Of a DNA stretch of 64,000 bases, positions 47,827-56,844 are shown piece after piece (position 1 is the first letter of the stretch; each line of letters begins with the position of its first letter). The DNA is from Paraburkholderia dinghuensis (GTDB taxonomy: Bacteria; Pseudomonadota; Gammaproteobacteria; Burkholderiales; Burkholderiaceae). The stretch covers positions 90,218 through 154,217 of the forward strand of contig NZ_RQIS01000016.1 in NCBI RefSeq assembly GCF_003837865.1, read 5' to 3'. The notes under the pieces were generated by a model. That model worked only from the letters and a program-made list of their open reading frames with translations, was not told where the DNA came from and ran no database searches. Both the position numbers and the translations under genes were made by a program.

Positions 47827-49356
47827 TCAGACGCGCGGCATCGGGCGGCGCGCCTGCAGCAATGGCGGGCGCCGTCCAAACCACGGCCGCGCCGCCTCCA
47901 GTTGCGCCGCGAGGCGCAACAGCAACGCATCGTCACCGTCGCGCGCGGCGAACTGCACACCGATCGGCAGGCCGCGCGAACTCCACGCGAGCGGCACCGA
48001 CATCGACGGCTGGCCCGTCATGTTGAACAGCTCGGTGCAGCCCGCCCAGGCGAACGCCTTGTTCGACGCCTCACTCAGCATCTTGCGCATCAGCACCTCC
48101 ACCGGCATCGCCGTGACGGCACGCATCTGCATGCGCTCGGTCAGCGACGGCTTCAGCTCACCGATCTTCACAGGCGCCGCGGCGAGCGTCGCGCACAGGA
48201 TCACGTCGTAGCGCGTCATGAGATCGGCGAGTTGGGCCGTGACGCGCTGCTGAAAGTCCAGCGCGCCGGGCAGCGCAGTTTTGCCGAGCTTGCGGCCGAT
48301 ATGCCCCATCGCCCACGTCGCGATCTCGAAGTCCTGGCGGCGCGGCGGCGTGCCGGTGAGGTCGTCGGCGTGGAGCACGGATTGCTCGGCCACCGACGCC
48401 CACAGCATCAGGAACGCCTCGCGCGCCGCAGCGAAATCGATCGACAGCGTCACCGGCTCCACGCGGTGACCGAGCGACGCAACGAGCGCAGCCGCGTCTT
48501 CGACGGCCCCCCGCACCTCGGGCGAAAGCGAGAAGGCGAACATCGGATCGGTGACGAGCGCGATGTCGAGCGGCTTCGCGCCGTCGAACGCGTCGCGTGC
48601 CGCTGAGAGGAACGTGCCCGGCGCGCCGGGCATGAGGGCGGGGTCGCCCGCAATCAGGTCGAGCATCAGCGCACTGTCGCGCACGCTGCGCGAGACCGCG
48701 AGATCGACGCCCAGCGCACCGGGCGACGGCTCGATGTTCGAGGGCGGCTGACGCGAGCGCGATGGCTTCAGGCCGAACAAGCCGCAGCACGACGCCGGAA
48801 TGCGGATTGAACCGCCGCCGTCCGAAGCATGGGCGAGCGGCACGACGCCCGCGGCGACGACCGCCGCCGCGCCGCCGCTCGATCCGCCGGGTGTGTGGTC
48901 GAGGTTCCAGGGATTGCGGCACGCGCCGAAGAGTTCGGGCTCCGTGTACGGCATCTGGCCCAGTTCCGAGGCGCTGGTCTTGCCGAAGATGTTGAGTCCC
49001 GCCGCGCGAAAGCGTTTGATGACGGGGGCGTCGTCGGCGGGGACATAGTGGCGGTAGTGGCGGCTGCCGAGCGTCATGCGCAGCCCCGCCACCGCAGCGC
49101 CCAGATCTTTCACGAGGAAGGGCACGCCCGCGAGCGGGCCGTGGGTCAGGGCGTCGGCGTCGTTGCCGCCCGCCTCGATCCGCAGCGCGCGGCGGCGCGC
49201 TGCGTCGTAGTCCTTCAGCACGATCGCGTTGATCGCGGGATTCGCGGCCTCCGCGCGCTCGATGGCCGTATCGAGCAGTTCGCGCGGGCTCACGTCGCCA
49301 CGCTTCACGAGTTCGGCCAGGCCGATGGCGTCGTACTCCAGATAGTCGGTCTGCAA
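47827..49356 (-). CDS. Amidase signature family hydrolase
   Basis: A 509-aa amidase with the Ser-cisSer-Lys triad: K83 (GVPFLVKDLG), cis-serine S159 (PGGSSGGAA) and nucleophile S183 (ASDGGGSIRIPAS). The start is TTG 49356 (MQTDYLEYDAIGLAELVKRG); AGGAGG lies 8 nt upstream. It resembles GatA-like amide hydrolases but has no gatB or gatC beside it, so it is a catabolic or secondary amidase. Substrate is unknown. Confidence 0.9.
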   Translation of the reverse strand: MQTDYLEYDAIGLAELVKRGDVSPRELLDTAIERAEAANPAINAIVLKDYDAARRRALRIEAGGNDADALTHGPLAGVPFLVKDLGAAVAGLRMTLGSRHYRHYVPADDAPVIKRFRAAGLNIFGKTSASELGQMPYTEPELFGACRNPWNLDHTPGGSSGGAAAVVAAGVVPLAHASDGGGSIRIPASCCGLFGLKPSRSRQPPSNIEPSPGALGVDLAVSRSVRDSALMLDLIAGDPALMPGAPGTFLSAARDAFDGAKPLDIALVTDPMFAFSLSPEVRGAVEDAAALVASLGHRVEPVTLSIDFAAAREAFLMLWASVAEQSVLHADDLTGTPPRRQDFEIATWAMGHIGRKLGKTALPGALDFQQRVTAQLADLMTRYDVILCATLAAAPVKIGELKPSLTERMQMRAVTAMPVEVLMRKMLSEASNKAFAWAGCTELFNMTGQPSMSVPLAWSSRGLPIGVQFAARDGDDALLLRLAAQLEAARPWFGRRPPLLQARRPMPRV

Positions 49357-49483
49357 GGTGAGGCCTCCTGCTCCAGAAGATGCGTGACGGTGAACGTGAC
49401 GCTCGCGTGAGCGTCGTGCCCGCTGTGTATCTGCTTTGTACCTCTTTTGCGCTGGCGGGCGATGGCGCCGAGCGGCTCAGACC

Positions 49484-50182
49484 TTACAGGTGCTCTGCGA
49501 GGAAAGCCAGCGTACGCCCGTGCGCGAGCGCCGAAGCGTGCTGGTTGTACGACGCGCGCACCGAGCAGTTGAAACCGTGTTCGGCTTTCGGATACAGGTG
49601 GAATTCGGCGTTGTTGCGGCCCGCGAAACTCGCTTTCACCTGGTCGACGGCGTCGAGCGGAATGGCGTGATCGAGTTCGGCGTAGTGGAACTGGATCGGC
49701 ACAGTGACCTTGCCGGCGACGTCGAGCGCGTTCTGGATGCCGCCGCCATAGTAAGAAACGGCGGCGTCGAGCGCCCCGTCCGCCGCTGCGAGATAAGCGA
49801 GGCGGCCGCCGAAGCAGTAGCCGATTGCGGCGACCTTACCCGTGCATTCGGGCAACTTGCGCAGCACGGCAGCCGTCGCGGCGATGTCTTGTGCCGCAAG
49901 CTTCGGGTCGGTTTTCTGCAGCAGTTCGATGCCCTTGTCGCGGTCTGCGCCGACGTAGTCCAGTTCGACGCGCGGCTGCGTGCGCCAGAAGATGTCCGGC
50001 GCGATGGCGACGTAGCCGTCGAGTGCGTATTGCTCGACGACGTCGCGGATATGGCTGTTGACGCCAAAAATCTCCTGCACGATGACGATGCCCGGACCCT
50101 TGCCGCCTTTGGGTAGCGCGAGATAGCCGCCGAAGTTGTCGTTGCCGGCGGGAATATCGATCCATCGAGACGAAACGCTCAT
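49484..50182 (-). CDS. Dienelactone hydrolase family protein
   Basis: A 232-aa alpha/beta hydrolase with the cysteine-type catalytic triad: C123 (GYCFGG), D171 (ELDHAIP) and H202 (AEHGFNC), and the glutamate E37 in VQEIFGVN that primes the cysteine. ATG 50182 follows AAGGAGAGC. Dienelactone hydrolases open lactone rings in chloroaromatic breakdown, but many genomic copies act on other esters, and no aromatic genes are nearby. Confidence 0.92.
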   Translation of the reverse strand: MSVSSRWIDIPAGNDNFGGYLALPKGGKGPGIVIVQEIFGVNSHIRDVVEQYALDGYVAIAPDIFWRTQPRVELDYVGADRDKGIELLQKTDPKLAAQDIAATAAVLRKLPECTGKVAAIGYCFGGRLAYLAAADGALDAAVSYYGGGIQNALDVAGKVTVPIQFHYAELDHAIPLDAVDQVKASFAGRNNAEFHLYPKAEHGFNCSVRASYNQHASALAHGRTLAFLAEHL

Positions 50183-50576
50183 GCTGCTCTCCTTCTTGTT
50201 CAGACTGCGTTGTTGCGTATTTTGGGCGGCCAGTTTGCCACACGTGCCCATTGGCTTGCAGCGCACTGCATGCCCGACGACCGTTCGTGCTGAGACCGCA
50301 AATGTGCTGCCAGTGGATTTAATAGAGCGTTTAATTGAATCGTCGATGGAGCCATTCAATGGGCTTTCACTTAAGCCCGGAAAGCGTGACACGCGGTCGC
50401 GCTCCTCCTTTTTTATCGCAAAATAGCTGGCGCGAAGCTTCAGGGAGGCTTTCCATGAAATTGTGAATGTCGTTCCAGATCACTGAAAATACAAGAAAAA
50501 AACGCATTGAGCAGGATCGCGTGGCGTCACGGTACAAAGCCTATTGGTAGTCGTACCAATATCTGAAAAATGTCCC

Positions 50577-50590
50577 TCAAATTAATTTGA
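50577..50590. promoter_or_regulatory. Perfect palindrome TCAAATTAATTTGA
   Basis: A perfect 14-bp inverted repeat upstream of the branched-chain amino-acid binding-protein gene. Its centre is 22 bp from that of the next palindrome, two helical turns, so both face the same side of the DNA. Confidence 0.55.
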
Positions 50591-50598
50591 TCACCTAC

Positions 50599-50612
50599 AC
50601 TTGCGCGCAAGT
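50599..50612. promoter_or_regulatory. Perfect palindrome ACTTGCGCGCAAGT
   Basis: A perfect 14-bp inverted repeat downstream of the AT-rich palindrome. It lies about 157 bp before the start codon of the binding-protein gene, in a position for an operator. Confidence 0.55.
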
Positions 50613-50768
50613 ATGACCGGGCCGTCCGCCATAAACGGATTCACCGGCATGCTGGCCAGGTGCATCAAGGATGCATCCGGCGTGGTCGTCCGCACGGGGA
50701 GCGACACGTTCGGGGCGCGGGAGCACAGGGCGATTACGTCGCTTATGGGTACGAAACTGGAGACTTAC

Positions 50769-51914
50769 ATGACTATCAAGCTTCAAAAGCTGTTGCCGAT
50801 TAGCGCTGCGGCCATGCTGTTTGCGACGTTCGCATCGGCAGCCAGTGCGGATGTAGTGATCAAGATCGGCCACGTCGCTCCGTTGACGGGTCAGATTGCC
50901 CACCTCGGCAAAGACAACGAAAATGGTGCGCGCCTCGCCGTCGAGGAAATCAACGCGAAGGGCCTCACGATCAACGGCCAGAAGGTCACGCTGCAGCTCG
51001 ACGCTCAGGACGACGCAGCCGACCCGCGCCAGGCCACTCAGGTTGCGCAGAAGCTGGTCGACGACAAGGTCGTTGCAGTGGTCGGCCACCTGAACTCGGG
51101 TACGTCGATCCCGGCTTCGAAGATCTATAGCGATGCAGGCATCGTGCAGATCTCGCCGTCGGCAACGAACCCGGCCTACACGCAGCAAGGCTTCAAGACG
51201 ACCTACCGCGTCGTCGCGACCGATGCGCAGCAAGGCCCGGCACTCGCCAACTACGCGTCCAAAACCATGAACCTGAAGAGCGTCGCGATCGTCGACGACT
51301 CGACGGCTTATGGCCAGGGTCTCGCGAACGAGTTCGAGAAGACCGCCAAGTCGCTCGGCATGAAGGTTCTCTCGCACGACGCGACGAACGACAAGGCCGT
51401 GGACTTCCGCGCGATTCTCACGAAGATCAAGGGTGAAAACCCCGACGCGATCATGTACGGCGGCATGGACGCCACGGGCGGCCCGTTCGCGAAGCAGGCG
51501 AAGCAGCTTGGTCTGCGCGCGAAGGTGCTCGCGGGTGACGGCGTTTGTACCGACAAGCTGTCCGACCTGGCCGGCGACGCGACCGACAACATCGTGTGCT
51601 CGGAAGCGGGCATGGCGCTCGAAAAGATGCCGGGCGGCAAGGAGTTCGAAACGAAGTTCGAGAAGCGCTTCGGCCAGCCGATCCAGATCTACGCGCCGTT
51701 CACGTATGACGCCGTGTACATCATCGTCGATGCAATGAAGCGTGCGAATTCGACCGAACCGGCGAAGATCCTCGCTGAAATGCCGTCGACCGACTACAAG
51801 GGCGTGATCGGTGAGACGACCTTCGATGCGAAGGGCGACCTCAAGCACGGCGTGATCTCGCTGTACGACTACAAGGGCGGCAAGAAGACCCTGCTCGACG
51901 TCGTCAAGATGTAA
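50769..51914 (+). CDS. Branched-chain amino acid ABC transporter substrate-binding protein
   Basis: A 381-aa periplasmic binding protein of the LivJ/LivK/BraC family. A Sec signal peptide runs MTIKLQKLLPISAAAMLFAT to a cleavage near ASAASA, before DVVIKIGHVAPLTG, the family start. ATG 50769 has GGAG 8 nt upstream. Family features include HLNSGTSIPASKIYSDAGI and two cysteines (GVCTDK and IVCSEA) that may pair. No permease or ATPase genes follow; the gene ends in a strong terminator, so it must serve a transporter encoded elsewhere. Confidence 0.94.
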   Translation: MTIKLQKLLPISAAAMLFATFASAASADVVIKIGHVAPLTGQIAHLGKDNENGARLAVEEINAKGLTINGQKVTLQLDAQDDAADPRQATQVAQKLVDDKVVAVVGHLNSGTSIPASKIYSDAGIVQISPSATNPAYTQQGFKTTYRVVATDAQQGPALANYASKTMNLKSVAIVDDSTAYGQGLANEFEKTAKSLGMKVLSHDATNDKAVDFRAILTKIKGENPDAIMYGGMDATGGPFAKQAKQLGLRAKVLAGDGVCTDKLSDLAGDATDNIVCSEAGMALEKMPGGKEFETKFEKRFGQPIQIYAPFTYDAVYIIVDAMKRANSTEPAKILAEMPSTDYKGVIGETTFDAKGDLKHGVISLYDYKGGKKTLLDVVKM

Positions 51915-51943
51915 TTCGACGACCGCGCAAGCGGTGTAAAAAA

Positions 51944-51979
51944 GGCACGCGGACGAAAGTCCGCGTGCCTTTTTCTTTT
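51944..51979 (+). terminator. Intrinsic terminator after the binding-protein gene
   Basis: An 11-bp perfect stem (GGCACGCGGAC / GTCCGCGTGCC) with a GAAA tetraloop is followed by a long T-rich tail. Confidence 0.95.
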
Positions 51980-52001
51980 TCGTAGCGCCGAAGGCCGGGT
52001 T

Positions 52002-53222
52002 TCAGATGCCGAGGCGTTGCAGCACCCTGGGCGCGGCCCAGGCGATGAGCGCGCAGCAGAGCGCGACGACCGCCAGTCCGATGGTGAGATTCGTCACCTG
52101 CGTGATGGCGCCGATCACGACCGGGCCGAAGAGCAGGCCGAAATACGCAATGCCCGCGACGTGTGCGAGCCCTTCGGCGGCATGGATGCCCTTCACCCGC
52201 GCGGCGGCGGCGAACAGCACCGGCATCATGTTCGCGAGACCGAGGCCCATCAGCGTGAAGCCCGCGAGTGCGGAGAAAGCGAACGGCAGCACGAGCGCGC
52301 CGATCATGCCGGCAAACGCGAGCGACGCGCTCGCCATCAGGAGCTGCGGCGCGCCGAAGCGTTTGCGTACGGCATCGCCGGCGAAGCGCGCCGCCGCCAT
52401 GCCGCCCGAAAACGCAGCATACGCGGCGCTCGCGAGCGCGGGCGTGGATAACACGACGTCGCGCATGTAGACGGTCGCCCAGTCGTACATCGCGCCTTCG
52501 GCGATCAGGGCGATGAGCGCGATGCCGCCGAGCGCCCAGAGCGCGGGCGTGCGCCAGCGGTTGCCGGTGCGCGCATGCTCGCCGTGGGTGGGGTGCGGCA
52601 CGTGCGGAAGCACGGCGGGGCACGAAACGACGAGCACGAGTGCGGCAAGCGCGGACGCGAGCACGAGATGCACCGCCGGCGCCATGCCGCGCGCGAGCAG
52701 GGCGCCGCCGATCGCCGCGCCCGCCATGCCGCCGAGACTGAACATGCCGTGCAGCGACGACATGATCGGCCGCTCGAGCGCTTCTTCGACGACGCTGGCT
52801 TCGGCGTTCATCGCAACGTCGAGTGTCGCCATGCCGCCACCGAACAGGGCCAGCACGGGAAGCAGCATCCAGAACGACGGCACCACGAGGATCAGCGCAC
52901 CGCACACCGACATCGTGAGGCCGCCCGCGAGACACGCGCGGCGTGTGCCGACACGTGCGATCCACCCGCCGATCGTCGTCATCGCGGCGATCGATCCGCC
53001 CGCGACGGCGAAGAGCGCGCAGGACAGCAGCGCGGGACTCAGGTGGAAGCGATCGCGCACGGTGGGAACGTGCACGCCCCAGGACGCGTACATCATCCCG
53101 GCGATGAAGAAGAGTGCCATGGTGGCGAGCCGGGCGCGCTGGCGCGTCGCTTTGGGCAGGGCGCGGTGCGCGGCCCCAGGGGAGCGCATGGCGACGGCCG
53201 GGTCGAGGGTAGGGTCGGACAC
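52002..53222 (-). CDS. MFS transporter, YbjJ-like
   Basis: A 12-helix MFS protein of about 406 aa resembling the YbjJ/FucP-like group. First helices read MALFFIAGMMYASWGVHVP and LSPALLSCALFAVAGG, with the loop IGGWIARVGTRRA and the conserved MNAEASVVE. The start is uncertain: GTG 53222 has a weak GGGAA, while ATG 53189 has none; a frame up to 53327 is unlikely. Substrate is unknown. It is divergent from the HugZ-like gene. Confidence 0.82.
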   Translation of the reverse strand: MSDPTLDPAVAMRSPGAAHRALPKATRQRARLATMALFFIAGMMYASWGVHVPTVRDRFHLSPALLSCALFAVAGGSIAAMTTIGGWIARVGTRRACLAGGLTMSVCGALILVVPSFWMLLPVLALFGGGMATLDVAMNAEASVVEEALERPIMSSLHGMFSLGGMAGAAIGGALLARGMAPAVHLVLASALAALVLVVSCPAVLPHVPHPTHGEHARTGNRWRTPALWALGGIALIALIAEGAMYDWATVYMRDVVLSTPALASAAYAAFSGGMAAARFAGDAVRKRFGAPQLLMASASLAFAGMIGALVLPFAFSALAGFTLMGLGLANMMPVLFAAAARVKGIHAAEGLAHVAGIAYFGLLFGPVVIGAITQVTNLTIGLAVVALCCALIAWAAPRVLQRLGI

Positions 53223-53405
53223 GGGGATTTCCCGGAAGGAGGTAAAAAGAGGAAGGTGTCTGAAAGTAAACGACGATTCTAACGAACGTTGCGACACCTC
53301 GCCGCACGCCGACCCGCGCTTCACCAATATCAGGACGCACAGCGCATAGTGTCGGGGTCGCTAATATCACGGCATGACCGAATCCGCCCGGACCGAGGAC
53401 GCACC

Positions 53406-54074
53406 TTGAAAATTCCCGCTCACGCTCCGCTTCATCTGCTGCACCAGGTGCCGATCGGCACGCTTGCGACCCACGCGCGCGAGCCGCACGGCTATCCGTA
53501 TCCAACCGTCATGCCGTTCGCGCCGGATGCCTCTCATCGCCCGGTAATCCTGGTGAGCCGGCTCGCCGAACACACGCGCAATCTTCAGGACGACCCGCGG
53601 GCGGGTTTTCTCGTCGCACACGCGCCGGACGGCGATGTGCTCAACGGGCCGCGCGAAACGCTGGTGGGCCGGTTCGCACCGGTCGACGCCGACCGCGAAG
53701 AGGCCGTCGCGCACCGCTACCTGCGCTATCACCCGGACGCCGAGCGCTACCTCGCGCTGGGCGACTTCGCGTTCTGGGTGCTGCACGTCGAGCGGCTGCG
53801 CTATATCGCCGGGTTCGGCGCGATGGGCTGGCTGAACGGCGCGGACCTCGACACGCTCGATCCGCTGCCCGCAGAGGAGGAAGACACGCTGATTGAGTTT
53901 TTCGAGGCCCATCCGGCGCGACGGCCGGGGCTCGAACTGGCGGGCGTCGACCGCTACGGCGCCGACCTGAAGATCGACGGCGTGCGCACGCGCTTCATCT
54001 TCGATGCACCGCAGCTCGATCTCCAGGCCTTGCATGCCGTGCTGGCGGACTGTGTGGAGCGCCACCAGGGCTGA
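53406..54074 (+). CDS. HugZ-like pyridoxamine 5'-phosphate oxidase-fold protein
   Basis: A 222-aa protein with a split-barrel FMN-binding fold (residues about 5-140; GTLATHAREPHGYPYPTVMP, RLAEHTRNLQDDPRAGFLV) and a C-terminal DUF2470-like domain. This arrangement is that of HugZ-type heme utilisation proteins, though a heme-oxygenase role is not shown here. The start is TTG 53406, with GAGGA 7 nt upstream; no ATG is suitable. It stands alone. Confidence 0.82.
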   Translation: MKIPAHAPLHLLHQVPIGTLATHAREPHGYPYPTVMPFAPDASHRPVILVSRLAEHTRNLQDDPRAGFLVAHAPDGDVLNGPRETLVGRFAPVDADREEAVAHRYLRYHPDAERYLALGDFAFWVLHVERLRYIAGFGAMGWLNGADLDTLDPLPAEEEDTLIEFFEAHPARRPGLELAGVDRYGADLKIDGVRTRFIFDAPQLDLQALHAVLADCVERHQG

Positions 54075-54486
54075 ATGATTTTTCGGAAGCTGCGCCGGCA
54101 GATATCGGGGTCTTGTCGATCGTCGGGCGCAGTTATCCTTGCAGTCGTCCTCGCAGCCATCCCAAAGGTTCTAAAGTTCTCACGCGATGAAATGTTTTTG
54201 CGATTCTGCACCATTTAATTTTCATCGTTTGATAATTGTTAAGGCAGAATTAATATGCAAAATGGACCTGCGTAAAAATACTGATTCGTACCCAATGAAA
54301 GTCCGCGGATGTCCGGCCCACATCTGAACGATATCGAAAGAGGCTTCTATTAATTTTTAAAGTTTGCGCTATTACGCACATTCAATTCTGTGTTAATCTC
54401 GCCTCCACTTTCCGGGGCACAGATCTGTCGTTCGGTATACCGGCACCAGACCGGTAGCCTTAATTGCCTAAACCACAAGGGTACCT
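54075..54486. other. AT-rich region upstream of the H-NS gene
   Basis: The 412 bp are strongly AT-rich between about 54180 and 54420, in contrast to the surrounding genes. This kind of DNA is a natural H-NS target, so autoregulation is plausible. I see no gene and could not settle on one promoter. Confidence 0.6.
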
Positions 54487-54792
54487 ATGTCTTCCTACAA
54501 GGAACTACTCGCCCAGCGTGAAAAGCTGGAGAAGCAGATTGAAGAGGCGAAGGAGCGTGAATATGCCCAAGTCCTCGACGAAATCAAGCAGAAAATGGCC
54601 GATTACGGTATTACGCTGGCCGAACTCGGCGGCAGTCGTGCCGGCGCCAAGAACGCCAAGGTGAGCCGCTCGCGCGCCAGCGTCGCCCCTAAATATCGCG
54701 ACCCCGACAGCGGCAGCACGTGGTCAGGTCGTGGTAAGCCGCCTCGCTGGATTGCCGGCAAGGATCGCGAAAAGTTTCTGATCCAGAAGTAA
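54487..54792 (+). CDS. H-NS family nucleoid protein
   Basis: A 101-aa xenogeneic-silencing protein. The N-terminal half is a coiled coil (YKELLAQREKLEKQIEEAKE) for oligomerisation, and the C-terminal DNA-binding part is PKYRDPDSGSTWSGRGKPPR with the minor-groove hook GRGKPP, the Burkholderia/BpH3 variant of the motif. It would coat AT-rich DNA, several patches of which occur in this window. It is monocistronic with a terminator. Confidence 0.95.
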   Translation: MSSYKELLAQREKLEKQIEEAKEREYAQVLDEIKQKMADYGITLAELGGSRAGAKNAKVSRSRASVAPKYRDPDSGSTWSGRGKPPRWIAGKDREKFLIQK

Positions 54793-54843
54793 TTCGCCGC
54801 TTAACCCACACGGCGGGCCGCCAAAGCCCTCGATGCAAAAAAG

Positions 54844-54876
54844 CCGCGCAGTCGTCACGACGCGCGGTTTTTTTTT
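54844..54876 (+). terminator. Intrinsic terminator after the H-NS gene
   Basis: CCGCGC (54844-54849) pairs with GCGCGG (54862-54867), followed by nine T and preceded by a run of A. Confidence 0.9.
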
Positions 54877-55035
54877 GCCCGCAATACGATCATACGATCG
54901 TCGAACTACGCGAACGAGAATGCGTCGCGTTCTTGTAGACGTATGATTTTAAAGAATTTCATGGTGTTCTCTCGGGGTTGAGCAGGTTGTCCGATTACAA
55001 TTACGGAAAATCCCTGATTCATCCTTTTTCCCTGT

Positions 55036-56202
55036 ATGACCTCTACCGCCGACACGCAACTCTCGGATAAACAACAGGTTGCGCGCAAAACCACGCTCGT
55101 GAGCGTCGCCGTCAATTCGGTGCTCGTCGTCCTGCAAATCGTGGTGGGCGTGTTCGCGCATTCCCAGGCCCTCGTCGCAGACGGTATTCATTCGTTTGCC
55201 GATCTCGTTTCCGATTTCGTCGTCCTGCTGGCCAACCGTCATAGCGGCGCCAAGCCGGATGCCGATCACAATTACGGTCACAGCCGTTATGAAACGGTCG
55301 CTTCGCTTTTCCTCGGCGCGTTGCTGATTTCGGTCGGCATCGGCATGCTGTGGCGCGCCGGCACGCGTATCGCAAATCTCGGCGACATTCCGCCCGTGCA
55401 CATGAGTGCGCTCGTCGTCGCGATTTTCGTGCTCTTTTCCAAGGAAGGGCTCTTCCGTTACATGCTGCGTGAGGCTCAGCGCGTACGCTCGCAAATGCTG
55501 ATCGCCAACGCCTGGCATGCGCGTTCGGATGCGGCATCGTCGCTCGTCGTTGCGATCGGCATTATCGGTTCGCTCGCCGGCGTGCGGCTCCTCGACCCGA
55601 TCGCGGCGGCGATCGTCGGCTTCATGGTGGCGCGCATGGGCTGGGTGTTCGGCTGGGACGCGCTGCAGGACCTCTCCGACCGCGCACTCGACGAAGCCGC
55701 CACCGCCGACCTGCGCGCGCTGCTGCTCGCGACGCCGGGCGTGCTCGACCTCCACGAAATGCGCACGCGCAAGGCCGGCGACCTCGCGCTCGTGGACGCG
55801 CACATCCTCGTCGATCCCATGATCTCGGTCTCCGAAGGGCACTACATCGCGGAGGCGGCCCGCTTGCGCTTGCTCACCGATGCGCGCGTGCTCGACGCGC
55901 TCATCCACGTCGATCCTGAGGACGACATGCACGTGCGCTCGGTGGCGAATCTACCCGCGCGCCAGGCGCTGATCGGGACGTTGCGCGACGCGTTCGCCAA
56001 ACATGGCGTACACGTCGAGTCAGTGACGCTGCACTATCTAAGCACGGGGCTCGCGGTGCAGGTGTCGCTCGCGGCCAGCGATGACGTCGCGCGTCTCGCC
56101 GGCGTCGACCTCGAAGCGATCAAGCGCTCCGTCGGCGCGAGCCAGATCGACGTGACGCACGTTGTGACCACTCAGGCCGCTTTGGGGCCCGCACACACGT
56201 AA
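55036..56202 (+). CDS. Cation diffusion facilitator (CDF) metal exporter
   Basis: A 388-aa inner-membrane divalent-metal/proton antiporter with six helices. The metal site of helix 2 is DGIHSFADLVSD (D-x3-D type) and that of helix 5 HARSDAASS (H-x3-D). The NYGHSRYE loop is diagnostic. After the membrane part a long cytoplasmic domain extends, including the histidine-containing HAHIL and HVRSV. Zinc, iron or manganese are the usual cargo; the sites do not settle which. No clear ribosome site precedes ATG 55036. Confidence 0.92.
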   Translation: MTSTADTQLSDKQQVARKTTLVSVAVNSVLVVLQIVVGVFAHSQALVADGIHSFADLVSDFVVLLANRHSGAKPDADHNYGHSRYETVASLFLGALLISVGIGMLWRAGTRIANLGDIPPVHMSALVVAIFVLFSKEGLFRYMLREAQRVRSQMLIANAWHARSDAASSLVVAIGIIGSLAGVRLLDPIAAAIVGFMVARMGWVFGWDALQDLSDRALDEAATADLRALLLATPGVLDLHEMRTRKAGDLALVDAHILVDPMISVSEGHYIAEAARLRLLTDARVLDALIHVDPEDDMHVRSVANLPARQALIGTLRDAFAKHGVHVESVTLHYLSTGLAVQVSLAASDDVARLAGVDLEAIKRSVGASQIDVTHVVTTQAALGPAHT

Positions 56203-56295
56203 ATCCCGATCCGAAACGGGCGCACCGCGCGCGCGATTCGGACACCCCGTGCGCCGGCGTTCAGCGCCGCCCTGCCAAGCCGGGACCGCCCCGCT

Positions 56296-56754
56296 TCAGA
56301 GCGGCAATTGGGTATCGAACTTGATCTCGCGAAGCACGACGCTCGTGCGTACCTGCGCGACGGCCGGGATGCGAAAGATGCGCTCGTGCAAGAAGGTGTC
56401 GTAGGCCTTGATGTCGGGCGCGACGATTTTGAGGATGTAGTCGGATTCGCCGGTCGTGCTGTAGCACTCGGTGACTTCGGGGCAGGTGGCGATCTCGCGC
56501 TCGAACTGCTCGACACCCCCTTCGGTGTGGCGCGTCAGATGGATGTGCGCGAGCGCGCAGACATGCAGGCCGAGCTTTTCCCGATCGAGCAGCGCCGTAT
56601 AACGCTGGATCACACCCGATTGTTCCATGTCCTTGATACGACGCCAGCATGGCGTGCTGGACAATCCCACCTGATCCGAAATTTCCTGAACCGACCGGCG
56701 CGCATCCAGTTGCAGCAGGCGCAGGATCTTTTGCGAGAACGTATCGAGTGTCAA
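56296..56754 (-). CDS. Lrp/AsnC-family transcriptional regulator
   Basis: A 152-aa feast/famine regulator: winged helix ILRLLQLDARRSVQEISDQV and SSTPCWRRIKDME at the N-terminus, then the RAM/AsnC effector domain (VTECYSTTGESDYILKIVAP). The start codon is TTG 56754, with GGAGG 5 nt upstream. It senses amino acids in family members. No amino-acid gene is adjacent, so its target is not evident. Confidence 0.92.
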   Translation of the reverse strand: MTLDTFSQKILRLLQLDARRSVQEISDQVGLSSTPCWRRIKDMEQSGVIQRYTALLDREKLGLHVCALAHIHLTRHTEGGVEQFEREIATCPEVTECYSTTGESDYILKIVAPDIKAYDTFLHERIFRIPAVAQVRTSVVLREIKFDTQLPL

Positions 56755-56844
56755 CTGCGCCTCCGTTTGCGTCGCCGTATTACCGAATGTTAGAGGGCAG
56801 GAGAACGGAACGCAATGGACAGCGCCGTTGATGAGGCGGATTAC

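Larger units (their letters stand above)
50183..50768. other. AT-rich regulatory region of the binding-protein gene
   Basis: These 586 bp carry the divergent start region of the hydrolase and an AT-rich stretch (50310-50600). Two perfect 14-bp palindromes stand about 160-190 bp before the binding-protein start. No gene is supported; the frame extending the binding protein upstream to 50601 lacks start signals. Confidence 0.6.
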
